Source of the DNA: Hymenopus coronatus
Taxonomy: Eukaryota > Arthropoda > Insecta > Mantodea > Hymenopodidae
Direction of reading: 5' to 3'
NCBI GenBank assembly: GCA_030762935.1
Contig: CM060892.1
Span: 85,070,827-85,134,826 of the forward strand
DNA: 64,000 bases
Below the pieces are notes generated by a model. The model ran no database searches. It saw only the letters and a list, made by a program, of their open reading frames with translations, and was not told where the DNA came from. Of the stretch, positions 1-11,004 are shown one piece after another. Positions within the stretch are counted from its first letter, which is position 1; each line of letters starts with the position of its first letter. The position numbers and the translations under genes are program-made.

Positions 1-463
1 TACGTTTTTCATAGCAGAAACCAAAAATAAGGAATGTCACAAAAACGACGAACTCCACGAAAAAATGTATATAGCATAAATTGTGTGTTTTAATGTGTTC
101 TACATTTTTTTGTGTAGTAAGTTTTCGTCCATCTCTTACGGTTTAGCAGTTATTCAAAATTTAGTAAAATGCATCCACAATAAACTACTCTTCAGAGGCT
201 ATTCCCAGAAAATTCAAGATATACATTTCATTTGTCAGGTAAATATGTTTAATATCCGAAATTTTAATCAAAATCGTTAGAGCCATTTTTGAGAAAATCA
301 ACATTTTCGAAAAAAGTTCCATGTAAAGGGTAGTTGGGGGTAGGGGGATTTTTCTCAAAATCTTCGTGTCGCATCCCTGGAAGATACTAAACTTAAATAC
401 CAAGTTTGGTATTTTACCGATTTTTCGTTTTTGAGTTATCGTGTTCACTGACATACACACACA

Positions 464-505
<42 letters not shown>

Positions 506-640
506 TCTTTTTGTGAAAATGCTTTTTTTGGATATTGGGGACCCTAAAACATATATTTTCGGTGAAATCTCGGTATCGAATTTTTGGTGGCGTGCAATAC
601 ATTCTCTATACACTATGTACATAGTGCGTATGGAGAAAGT
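1..640 (-). repeat. Family X dispersed repeat, copy 1 (cut by window edge)
   Basis: Reverse-oriented copy of the commonest repeat in the window (described at 9693-10553). It ends on the right with the terminal hairpin (ctatacactatgtacatag, then gagaaagt). The left end is lost at the window edge. A CA microsatellite sits at 452-502, at the family's fixed internal site. The overlapping open frames are read through the CA tract and are not genes. Confidence 0.85.
452..502. repeat. (CA)n microsatellite inside family X copy 1
   Basis: About 25 CA units, interrupted once by a T. The tract lies between the module aaaacgaaaaatcggt (reverse strand) and the module coding the aaaaaggtccgtg side, as in other copies. 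Confidence 0.95.
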
Positions 641-1287
641 AAAAATGTGACCTAAAATATTATACTAGATACAACAAGATCAGTTGTAAATTAAATTAAA
701 TCAAATCAGTTTATTTAGGAATAGAATTCACATGAGAAACAAGCTAATTTTAGAATTTGAAAAATTCTTTCTACTTCAGATGGCAACATGAACATAGAAG
801 GAAAAAAGTTTACTTCTTTAAAGAGAAACATATAACATGACCATTTATTTACTAAAATATGCTCTATCAGAACGAAATTGTCATATAATAATAATAATAA
901 TTATATGCTCCATCATGAACATCCTATCCGTATTCATTACTAATTACGTTATAGGTTGGATTGGATTAATGATAGGCATATGTTTCAAGATTGGTCGCTA
1001 TATGTTATTCATTGTCACACAATTCTGTGAAATCTGAACCTAAAGAATACTACAGGAATCCTTTTTAATTATGCACATCGTAATATTTTGCAGTGACGTC
1101 TGGTGTCCTTTTATTTGATGGAGCACAAGCTATGAAAATAACATTGCATAGGACCCATGAAAATAAATGTATCATACTGGATTGCAAAAGAAAGCCAGAC
1201 CGAAAAAAGATACTTTCACTTTTCCCGAAAATATTGTCAAACGTAATTTTATGCAAAAGATTTCAATTTTTATTTGATGCAAAATAT

Positions 1288-1345
<58 letters not shown>

Positions 1346-1950
1346 TTAAGATTTACAAAAGTAAATAATTCACTTGCATTCGAGATCTTTGATAATAGTT
1401 TCACTATCTATTTATTCTTCTTCTACTCCTTCTTCAGGGATTGCACTGGAAAATTGTCGGTAATAAATATAAATATTTAAGATGAAAGAGCATTTTTAAG
1501 CATAACTGTCCACAATGTTATTGCTATTTTTGAGGTGATGGCCATTAAAGTGTATTAAAAACAATAGTAAAATGCAACGTTGAAGAGCGCAGAAATAACT
1601 AATTTCTATTTATAGATGACATTTGTTCTTCCACCCACCTCTCACTTACCATTCAAGTTAACTCTTATGAATGTTGATTACTTTTTAAACGGAATTTTAT
1701 TTCAGACTACGTTATCTAAGTTGTCAATACAGGGGACGGCCTTTCTATAGTTTAAATTCTCACAAGCCATTGGCAAATAGTTAATGGGCTGATCTTCTCA
1801 TTAAATCGCCCGGGAAGATCTTTTTAATTTAAAGACGTCCTGAGATAACTGATATCTCTTTAACGTTTAACTATTCAGTACAATAAATTCTTTTCTGTTT
1901 ATACAATACATTTTATAACACATTAATCACTTTCATTATTATTGATTTCA
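641..1950. other. No gene recognised; contains a (CA)n tract at 1289-1344
   Basis: AT-rich unique-looking DNA. A 28-unit CA microsatellite lies at 1289-1344, and here it is not inside a family X copy. A short open stretch at about 1095-1290 follows a tttgcag-like acceptor, but I recognise no domain and do not call it an exon. Confidence 0.6.
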
Positions 1951-2766
1951 TTAAGGGGATGCATCACACAAAATCATAAATCCAACAGTTTTCAACTAAT
2001 CAGGCTGGAATTTTAAACATGCATCTATGTTGTACAATAGTTACATGCTTTAAAATTTAGTTTATGTAACATAAGTAGTTTTTGAGTTACTAATTTTTAA
2101 TTTAAAAAACTGGCGCCAAATTCAAATCACTCCACACGAAAATGAACAAATTATTTCTTTTTTATCTTTCAAAATATGCATTTAAGTATCAGGAACAGAA
2201 CTGTCATATGAATTTATTATACTACAATTAGTTTTAGAGGTAAAAAGTTAAAGCAAGAAACCGACTAAAATTCAAGAAATTTTATAATACAATTGACTTT
2301 AAAAATCAACATCTAAAACAATATTAGGAATTTTAAAAAAATTATATGACAGAAATCCTTTTTTGCTTGTTAAGAACCTATCCTAAAATTTTAGGAGAGC
2401 TTGAATAAAACCTGCATCGTGTGGATCATTTTAAAGTTTTGAAAACGCTGAAAAATAAAAATACGAGAAAACAGGTTTTAAGATTTAACATACAATTTAA
2501 CATTGTAAGTCTTAGAATGTCATAATCTCCTGCAGAAATGTTTAAACCAATAATATATGTCAACTCTCACGAACTGTTTACACTAATTCGGAGGAGTATA
2601 TAAAGGGAAGAAAAACTACAAGTCATTTGGTCCGAGTCAAGCTGCACTCTTTAAAGAGCCACATAGTAATAAAAATAACAGGAAATTGAATTACAAGCAT
2701 TACATTATATAATTAGGGGAAAAAAATTAGGATTTTTTTAGGATTTTGGGTGATGCATCCCCTTAA
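1951..2766. mobile_element. Non-autonomous DNA transposon with TTAA target duplications
   Basis: The body (1955-2762, 808 bp) is bounded by terminal inverted repeats. The left end reads ggggatgcatcacacaaaat and the right end is its reverse complement with one change over about 21 bp. TTAA occurs immediately outside both ends (1951-1954 and 2763-2766), as expected of piggyBac- or Kolobok-type transposases that target TTAA. No transposase frame is present inside, so it would have moved in trans. The superfamily is inferred only from the duplication and end structure. Confidence 0.8.
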
Positions 2767-3529
2767 AGCAATATTGCTTTCTTCTTCTTCTTCTTCTTCA
2801 TTTATTTACCCAATCTTCCATCTACTTATCACTAGGTTTTACTATTTTTATAATAAACTGCTTTGTTATTTCTTTGTTTCCGTTGACTCAATTAGGTTTA
2901 TTATTTTATATCTATTAATAAAGCATTTCACTTTTGACTTCAATAAATTATTAGCTTTTAAGTATTAACAGTTCACATTTAGTTTTAATAATACTTCTTA
3001 TTGGTAAATAAGTATCTGTTCCTGGAATTTGAACCATTTTAGCCTTCTATGCAATTAAGCTTGAATTTTTACAAAAGGGTTATTTCTGCATTTCACTATC
3101 CTTAGGATTAATTTTCCAGACTTTAATGATTTCTTCTTCGTTTTGAGATTTTCCATTTTGTTAACTTCGATAGCCAAATCCTTAATTTCAACGTTTTATT
3201 CTCTTCCAAACGGCTAATTACTTAAATTACACAAATTTTCAATTGGAAATCTGAAGTTCTTGTAGATGCTTCGATAAGCAGAAAGAACTAAGTGCGCATG
3301 CGCGAGAAAAGTTCACAGATTCTCTGTGCCCTTTGCGACGCTCCCTACAACACAGCTGTCATCCTGCTAAGAAGCCTGAACACAAAAGAACGTGACCTGG
3401 CCCGTTCTTCACATATCTTGCACCAAGTTATTTGTACTCGCCTGAGAAACCGTTTAGATGTCGCGCTTGCCTTTGTACCTACTACAAATGCTCAGGGTTT
3501 CCGTCTAAAAGTGATAGTTTTATTTTTTA
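2767..3529. other. No gene recognised; GC-richer patch at 3285-3525
   Basis: Starts with a short CTT repeat next to the TTAA element. The patch at 3285-3525 is clearly richer in G+C than its surroundings and has no long open frame I can identify. It may be a fragment of another inserted element. Confidence 0.5.
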
Positions 3530-4190
3530 CTTCATTTACTACGTATTAGTAAGTGGTAGAAGAATTGTATTCCACCCAAGAAAGCGATACCGAGATTTCA
3601 CCGAAAATGCATGTTTGGAGACTCTTGGAATCCAAAAGAAAAGCAGTTCAGAAAACGGCGCGCGTGCATGTATGTCTATCTGTCTGTCTGTCTGACTGTC
3701 TGTCTCTGAACAGCATAACTCAAAAACAAAGTGAGTAAAATATCAAACATTGTATTTATGCTCAGTTCTTCAGGGTGCGATACGAAGATTTGCAACAAAA
3801 TTCTCAGTCTAAACTACCCTTTCTTTATTTGACACATTTTTAGAAAACCTGATTTTCTCAAAAATAGCTATACGGATTTTGATTAAAATGTAACATTCTC
3901 AAGATCTTTCACGACAAATGAAATGTATATAATATATACTATACATGTTGAGTTTTCTGAGAATACCACCTGAAGTCCTCTTTATTCTGGATGACTTTTG
4001 CATAACTGGTAAGTGGTTAGAGAAAGAAAAAGTCTTACTGCACAACAAATGTCTAGCTCGTTAAAGCACACTTTATGCATATACATTTTTTGTGAAGTAA
4101 ATAATTTCCGGGATATTCCTTGTTATTAGTTGAAATTTTCTAAAACTTATACTTTCCTTAAATGGGAGGTCGGCATTTTTCTTTCTTTCC
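3530..4190 (+). repeat. Family X repeat, copy 2 (3' part missing)
   Basis: Follows the family order: decayed start hairpin, ccgagatttcacc module, a GTCT-type simple repeat at about 3675-3705 in the microsatellite position, aaaacaaagtgagtaaa, ctaccctttc, atttgacaca and ttccttgttatt modules. It stops before the final third and is followed at once by copy 3. Confidence 0.8.
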
Positions 4191-4212
4191 TTCTTTACTT
4201 ATTTCCTTGTTA

Positions 4213-5068
4213 TTACTATCTCTACACGTACTATGTGCATAGTGTATAGGGAAGGTATTGCATTCCACCCAAAAATTCGATACCAAGATTTCACCGGAAA
4301 TAGACGTTATAGGGCCCACTGTATAAATAAAAGCATTTGTAGAAAAAGTCCGATTGTCTGAATCCGACAACTCAGAAACGAAAAGTCGGTAAAATAAAAT
4401 ACCAAACTTGGTTTATAAGTTAAGTATCTTCCAAGGATGTGACATGAGGATTTTGGGGGAAATCTCATACCCCAAAATACCCTTTACATGGAAATAAAAT
4501 CGAAAATTTTGATTTTCTCAAAAACGGCTCTAATGATTTTGATCAAAATACTGTATATTAAAGGTGTTTACACGACAAATAAAATATATATCATGAATTT
4601 TCTGGGAATAGCATCTGCATACCTCTTTATTCTGAATGTATTTTGCTGCATGTTGCATAACAAGTAAACCGTAAGAGGTAGTCAAAAACTTACCACAATA
4701 AAAATGTAGATTTCATTAAAACACACCATTTATGTCATATACATTTTTTTTCGTGGAGTTGACCATTTTGAGATATTCCTTGTTAGGCATTAGTTTAAGT
4801 TTTAAAATACTTTAAAGCTTTTCACATCCGGGAATTTGTCAACTGCTGGCAATGCTCAGAAACGGATTTCATCCACATGGCAACCAGCTTTTAAAGGATT
4901 TTACTATTTTTTTTAACTTAAGTGTATTTCATAATTTCCCTTCTATTTAAAGCATTTCTGCTAATGTTTATCTCGATTAGTATGAAGTAGACAGAAGAAT
5001 ACGCAGTTTAACAATAATTTGTTGCAGAGATGTAGAGAAAGACATATGAATGGAACCCATCAGAGTTT
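4213..5068 (+). repeat. Family X repeat, copy 3 (near full length)
   Basis: Begins ctatctctacacgtactatg and ends gatgtagagaaag followed by the atgaatggaacccatcag tail, about 856 bp. All family modules are present in order. The microsatellite slot is collapsed here, with almost no GT repeat. Confidence 0.85.
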
Positions 5069-5124
5069 CTTACTCCTGTCCATGTAAAAAAAACCTAATT
5101 TCTATACCAGCAATTAGTGACCAG

Positions 5125-5312
5125 GTCCTATAAGATTTGATTATCGTTTTAGCCTAGTGTAATCCCTTATTTCCATTGTGCCTACAAGGAAATAAATAAT
5201 AGGAACATACAAACGTTTATCTCGATTGGCATGATGGAGATGGAAGAAGAGTTTGTGTAAGAATGTTTTGTTGCCGAATTGATGGAGAAAATCACATGAA
5301 TGGAACACATCG
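5125..5312 (+). repeat. Family X repeat, 3'-end fragment
   Basis: Contains only the last modules (gattatcgttttagcctag, tgtttatctcgattggca, cacatgaatggaacacatcg). It lies just after copy 3, so the 3' end is present twice in a row. Confidence 0.7.
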
Positions 5313-5440
5313 GTTTTTTTATGTATCGTGAGGTTGACAGTTTAAGCAAAAATTAGTTAAAGATATTATGGTTTGATGGTTTGAAATTAAAGAAAGGGCA
5401 TGTGACCTTGTGCTGTATAGCGTGAGCAGACAGGATATTT

Positions 5441-6322
5441 TTACTTTCTCTAGCATATGCATAATATACATAGTAGGTAGAGAAGGCATTATATTTCAGT
5501 CAAAAATTGATGTCAAGATTTCGCCAGAAATATGTTTGAGTACCCCTGAAAACAAAAATAGTATCTTTAGAAAAAGGCCCGTGTTTGTTTGTTTGTGTGT
5601 GTATGTGTGTGCAGCATAATTCAAAAACGATAAGTCGGTGAAATACCAAATCTGGTATTTAAGTTCAATATCTTCCAAGGATACGACACGAAGATTTTCA
5701 TAAATATCCTCCACCCACAACTAACCTTTGCATGGAACATTTTACATAAACTTTGATTTTCTCAAAAATAACTATAGATGTTGATTAACATGCCATATGT
5801 ATAATATATTTTCATGACAAACGAAATGTTAGTGTATCTTGAATTCTATGGAAATAGCTTCTGAAGACCCTTAACTCTAGATGATTTTGTATAACTGGTA
5901 AACCATAAGAGATAGACAAAAACTTACTACGCGAAAAATATAGTTCTCGTTAAAACAATTTATGTGATGCACCACTTTTGTAGAGTTAACCGTTTCCGAG
6001 ATATTTTTATTGGTTTTAATTTTAGACTAATTAAACTTTTCTGAAACTGGAAGTCATCTTCCGTTTCATATCCCTCTTGTTGTACTCCCGGCTATGCAAA
6101 AACAAAAATTGTTTCACATGGAAGCCAGCTTTTAAAGATTTGGCTATCGCTTTAGCCTAGTGTATTTCCTCTTTCTCTGCTACTTACAAGGAAACAGGCA
6201 ATAAGATAATTTCTGCTAATGGTTTACGTATGTTTGATGTAGGCAAATGACTAATCTTTTGTAATAATTGTTTGTTTGCAGAACAGGTACAGAAAGTCAT
6301 GTGAATGGCCACATTAGAGTGT
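5441..6322 (+). repeat. Family X repeat, copy 4 (near full length)
   Basis: Starts ttactttctctagcatatg and ends caggtacagaaagtcatgtg. The microsatellite slot near 5583-5612 holds a GTTT/GT mixture. It forms an inverted pair with copy 5 around the segment 6323-8233. Confidence 0.85.
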
Positions 6323-6639
6323 TTCTCCTTAAGTCTGATTTTTATTTTATTTTATTTATTGAAACAATAACAATTCTCCATATTTAAGGACTGCCAACAA
6401 GAACAGAGTAAACCTGACAAATCATATATTAATTATCTGATAAAAATAATAAATGAAAAGATATAAAGCTATAAAGATAAGGTAATATCGACAGTATGGC
6501 AATAAAAAAGGAAACTAAAAGCTATAAAAGGACTGTTAAACATGATATAAAATTGACATACAATTAATAATTTATAGCAATGCTATATACAACGTGAAAA
6601 CACTAAAAATGATTATGATTTCGAAGAAGAGAAATTTAA

Positions 6640-7120
6640 CCTCTTATTGCAGATACAGCAATTTATTTTATTTTTTTCTTCCTCAGGCCAAACTTTTTCC
6701 AGGTATCGAAGCAATGTAAAGATATGGTGCCCCGAACCCCAACCTTCAAGCCGATTGCTTCTATGGTTTTTAGACAGTATTTTCCTTGCATTATGGGATT
6801 GTCGGATGTAAATATTCCTTTTCTGTTTGTCGACGTCTTCTGGGTGCCCAAGCTTTTCAATTCTAATGGTAGGGTTGATCATAAATCCCATTTTTGTGAC
6901 TTGAATTACAATCATGGAAATCGTCTTGTGCTACCGTTAGTTTCCAGACCATGGACTTCTTCGAAGACTGTAGTTGTTCGTTTGCAATTCGTCTCGAATT
7001 TTGTGATGGCGAGAATTGCGTAATACTTCACCATGATGGCAGGATCTCAAGATGTGTGTGACCGTTTTTAACTCTCTGTGGCATCGCTGACAGAGTGTGT
7101 AAGCCATATTGATTGACGTA
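6640..7120 (-). mobile_element. Decayed non-LTR retrotransposon fragment (3' part of pol ORF)
   Basis: Read on the minus strand from about 7120 leftward, the translation shows a CCHC-like unit (CQRCHRELKTVTHILRSC) followed by HGEVLRNSRHHK. This is the C-terminal zinc-knuckle region typical of arthropod R2-like or related non-LTR retrotransposons. Further along come GFMINPTIRIEKLGHPEDVDK and, in another frame, GARGTISLH-like and TWKKFGL segments of the same region. At least two in-frame stops and one frame change show that it is dead. No reverse transcriptase core remains here. Confidence 0.6.
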
Positions 7121-8233
7121 GACCCCGATTAATGTAGTGAAGTGAAATTGTTTTAGTGAAATTTGTGAAGTATGAGATTTAAGAAAGAGTAATTGCTCAA
7201 GGAAATTGTATTTTAGTTTATATCTATTATAAAGTTGTTTAATGTTTTAAATTTTTTCGAGCATTTCATTAATACACGTAGATAAATGGTAGAATGATAT
7301 ATTTACATACCAAAAGAAATATAGTAGGAAAGGTGCTGAGAACCATTTATACAATTTAGATCTAGGATAGAATGTAAAAATAGGATTTAGGTTGGATACC
7401 AGCTTTAATTAATATTCGTGCCAGTATTTTGTATATTTTGATGGTTGTATAGTTTGTGATTAGTGGATTAAATAAAAACATGATGTGTATAATAAAATAA
7501 AAAATAGAAGATAAGAAAAATGTATTAAATAAATGAAATAATATGTTATAAATAATTTAAATAAAAGTATTTAATTGAAATTGAAAGGTAGTTTTTATTT
7601 TATTTTTAGTTTAACTTATTTCATATCTGTAAAATAATGTTGTATTATTAAATTTAGAAATAAAGGAATAAGGATTTGGGATACACGCCCCGGTTTTAGA
7701 AATTAGGTACCAGGGTATGGTCGTAAATATTTGTATTTATTTATTTATTTGTGCAAGCTATGTGATTAATCGCAGTTCCATGCAGTAAGAATTTTAGTGA
7801 AGGAAATTGAATTAATCTTATATTTTGAATCTATAGCTCATTTTTCGTGGAATGATTACTAACTGTATTAGAGAATAAGGATTAATTTGTTTCCAGCGTT
7901 ATGAATGTGGAGAAAAATCAATAAAGAAAAGTCTTGTCATTGTGTCCGAGCATGAAGTACGTTCGTGTTTAACTTTGTGAAGCTTGAACCCTTGAACATT
8001 GAGTGATAATAATTTTTACGGGTCATCAGTCCAACCCTACAGCCCATGCATCTGTGGAAAGAGTTTGTGTATAGGCTCTAACCAAGATTTGCAACTTCCA
8101 ACTAAATACAGAAGAGTTGCTGTGAATTCCCTAAAGAACAACCAGAGAATTGGAAGTTTTCGTGCATCACCTTTATGCTTTAAGTTGACTTGATATTGAG
8201 TAATTATTATGACCTTTAGTTTTAAAAAAAAAA
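7121..8233. other. AT-rich stretch between inverted family X copies; no gene seen
   Basis: Mostly A/T with short ATTT runs (7735-7750). The short open frame at 7999-8193 has no recognisable motif. Part of it may belong to the same insertion as the non-LTR fragment to its left. Confidence 0.5.
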
Positions 8234-9312
8234 CTGATGTGTTCATTCACATTAGTTTCTTTACCTGTTCTGCAAACAAACAATTTTTACAAAAGATTAT
8301 TCATCTATCTATTTCAAACTAATCGAGATAAACATTAGCAGAAATTATCTTATTACTTAGCTCCTTATAAATAGAAGGGAAATGAAGGAATGCATTAGGC
8401 TAAAGCAATAGTCAAATCTTTTACAAGCTGGTCGCTATGTGATATAGTTGAAATTCGGTTCTCTTCGCAGTGCCAGGAGTAAATCAAAAGAGATAGGAAA
8501 CGAATGACGAGTTGTCGTTTGAGGAAAATGTATGTATTTTAAGATTGAAACTAACAATAAGGAATATCTTGGAAATAGTTAACTCCACAAAAATAAATAT
8601 AATGATATCACAGTGGACGCACTGTAGCCGAGTGGTTAGACCACTCACCTCTCACCTAGGCGGTCCGGGTTCGATCCCCGCCATCGCATTCTACCAATGC
8701 TCCATCTTCATTCCATAAATCATCAATGTCATCGCCTGCAGTGCTATTTGTAGCAAAAGTGGACGTTACACTATTAAAAATATCACATATATTGTGTATT
8801 TTAACGATATCCACAATATTTGTTTAGTAAAATTTTGTCAATCTCTTACACTTTACCAGATTTAAAAAAAGCTACCCAGATTAAAGAGGGCTTTAGAGGA
8901 TATCCCCATAAAATTCAAGATACCTACACAGCTTATTTGCCTTTATATACCTTTAATATACGGAATTTTAATCAAAATCGTTTTTCATTTTTTTCAGAAA
9001 AATAAAAACATTTCGATAATTGTTCCATGTAAAGGGTAATTGGGTTGGGGGATTTTCCTGAAAATATTTGTGTGGCATCCTTGGATGACACTGAACTTAA
9101 ATATCAAGTTTAGTATTTAACCGACTGTTTGTTTTTGAGTTATGTGTTCAAAGACACACACGCACGCGCGCGGACCATTTTCTAAAAAAGATGTATTCAG
9201 AGGATCCTAAAATATATACCTATTTACCGTGAAATCCCGTTTTTGGGTAGAATACAATATAATAGCTTCTCTATCTACTATGTACATTGCAAATGCGTGC
9301 TAGAGAAAGTAA
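8234..9312 (-). repeat. Family X repeat, copy 5, split by a SINE
   Basis: Reverse-oriented and nearly complete. It begins with ctgatgtgttcattcac and ends at tagagaaagt. Modules on either side of 8613-8779 join in the correct family order, so the SINE landed in a pre-existing copy. The microsatellite slot at about 9153-9171 is a CA/CG alternation. Confidence 0.85.
8613..8779 (+). mobile_element. tRNA-derived SINE nested in family X copy 5
   Basis: The tRNA-like head shows an A box (tagccgagtggttaga) and a B box (ggttcgatcccc) with normal spacing. The body ends in gtggacgttacactattaaa. An 8-bp direct repeat, atatcaca, flanks it (8605-8612 and 8780-8787) and is taken as the target-site duplication. 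The continuing SINE body and the flanking repeats rule out a functional tRNA gene. Confidence 0.85.
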
Positions 9313-9318
9313 AAAAAT

Positions 9319-9690
9319 CTTATGTGTTACATTGACATTACTTTCTCTATATCTCTGCAACAAATTATTGTTGAAAAAAAGCTTATATTTATTTTTACTT
9401 CATGCTAATCGAGAAAAAATTAGCAGAAATAGCCTTATAACTTGTTTCCATATAAGTAGAAAGGAAATAAGGGAGCATACTAAGCTAAAGCGATAGCCAA
9501 ATCTATTAAAAGCTGTCGGAGTTCAATCCCATAGCCAGGAGTTGACAAGCTCCCGTATTAGAAAAGTTTAAGTATTTTAAAACTGAAACCAATAACAAAA
9601 AATATCACGGAAATGGACAATTCTAGGAAAAAATATATATGACATAAATTGTGTTTTCTTAACAAGATCTACATTTTTGGGTAGTCACTT
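9319..9690 (-). repeat. Family X repeat, copy 6 (truncated)
   Basis: Reverse-oriented 3' third of the family (actttctctatatctctgca, gctaatcgagaaaaaatta, gggtagtcac). It abuts copy 7, which runs the other way. Confidence 0.75.
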
Positions 9691-9692
9691 TT

Positions 9693-10553
9693 TACTTTCT
9701 CTACACGTACTATGTTCATAGTGTATAGAGAAGGTGTTGCACTCCATCCAAAACTTCAATACCGAGATTTCATCTGAAATATATGTTTTAGGATCCCCCG
9801 TATCCAAAAAAAAAAAAAACATTTTAAGAAAAAGGTCCGTGTGTCTGTGAGCACGATAACTCAAAACCGAAAAGTCGGTAAAATACCAAACTTGGTATTT
9901 AAGTTTAGTATCTTCCAGGGATGCAACGCGACATGAAGATTTTGAGGAAAAATCCCCCCACCTCAAACTACCCTTTACGTGGAACTTTTTTTCGAAAATT
10001 TTGTTTTTCTCAAAAATGGCTCTAACGATTTTGATTAAAATATTGTATATCAAAGATATTTACCTGACAAATAAAATGTATATCTTGAATTTTCTGGGAA
10101 TAGTCTCTGCAGACTACTTTATTCTGGTTGAATTTTACGGAATTTTGCACAACTGCTAAACCGTAAGAAATGGACAAAAACTTACCACACACAAAATGTA
10201 GAGCACGTTAAAACACATAATTTATGCAATATACACTTTCTCCGTGGAGATAATAGTTTTTTAGATATTCCTTGTTTTTGGTTTCACCTTTAAAAAACTT
10301 TTCTTTTCTCATACAGAAATTTGTCAACTCCTGTCCATAAAACAAAGGAACTTCAGTCACATAGCAACCAGCTTTTGACTATCACTTTAGCCTATGGTAC
10401 TCCCTTATTTCGCTTCTACTTACAAGGAAGCAAGTAATAAGACTATTTCTGCTAATTTTTTCTCGATTAGCATGAAGAAAAGAGAGGCATGCGCTTTTTA
10501 ACAATAATTTGTTGCAGAGATGTAGAGAAAGTCATGTGAATGGAGCATATCAG
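9693..10553 (+). repeat. Family X repeat, copy 7 (reference copy, about 860 bp)
   Basis: Best complete example of the window's dominant repeat. Order of modules: a terminal hairpin made by actttctctacacgtac and its near-complement tagtgtatagagaagg; cgagatttcatctgaaatat; a poly-A or aaaaaggtccgtg block; the microsatellite slot (gtgtgtctgtgagc); cgaaaagtcggtaaaatacc; ctaccctttacgtgg; ctcaaaaatggctctaacga; gacaaataaaatgtatatct; ttgcacaactgctaaaccg; gctaatttttctcgattagc; and the end gatgtagagaaagtcatgtg. The outermost actttctctac and gtagagaaagt are inverted, as in terminal inverted repeats. No open frame runs through it. It behaves like a non-autonomous DNA transposon, but the superfamily is unknown to me. 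Confidence 0.85.
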
Positions 10554-10564
10554 ATTTTTTATAT

Positions 10565-11004
10565 CTTGTGGTTTACCAGTAAAGTTTTGCAGAAGCTATC
10601 TAGCACGAAGTGGTCTTCCCAGAAAATTTAAGATATAAATTTTAATTGTCATGTAAACATCTTTAATACCCGGTATTTAATAAAAATCGTTAGAGCCATA
10701 TTTGACAAAATCAAAAGTTCGAAATGTTTTGCATGTAAAGTGTAGTTGGGATGGGGGAATTTTCTTGAAAATCTTCGTGTCGCATCCTTGAAAGATACTG
10801 AACTTCAATACCAAGTTTGGTATTTAAGGACTTTTCGTTTTTGAGCTATGCTGCGCACACACATTCACAGACAAAACAGACACACACACACACACACACA
10901 TGAACATTTTTCTCATATTTCCAGTGAAATCTCTGTATCGAATTTTTGGGTAGAACACAACAACTTCTCTATACGCTATGTACATAGTACATGTAGAGAA
11001 AGTA
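10565..11004 (-). repeat. Family X repeat, copy 8 (truncated)
   Basis: Reverse orientation, 5' half only, ending in the terminal hairpin (cgctatgtacatagtacatg, then tagagaaagta). It has a CA microsatellite at about 10854-10900 in the usual slot. Confidence 0.8.

Noticed and set aside
185..650. Open frames with poly-Cys-Val or poly-His-Thr at the left edge
   Set aside because: They are translations of the CA microsatellite and family X sequence. No start context or homology.
1093..1368. 91-codon open frame preceded by a tttgcag-like acceptor
   Set aside because: It runs into the CA microsatellite, has no recognisable domain and no partner exon. Kept only as a remark.
7999..8193. 64-codon open frame
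   Set aside because: No homology recognised and no splice or start context.
8620..8690. Possible tRNA gene (good A and B boxes)
   Set aside because: It is the head of a SINE with body, 3' motif and target duplication. The same applies to heads at 26.8, 38.2, 45.6, 51.5 and 53.5 kb.
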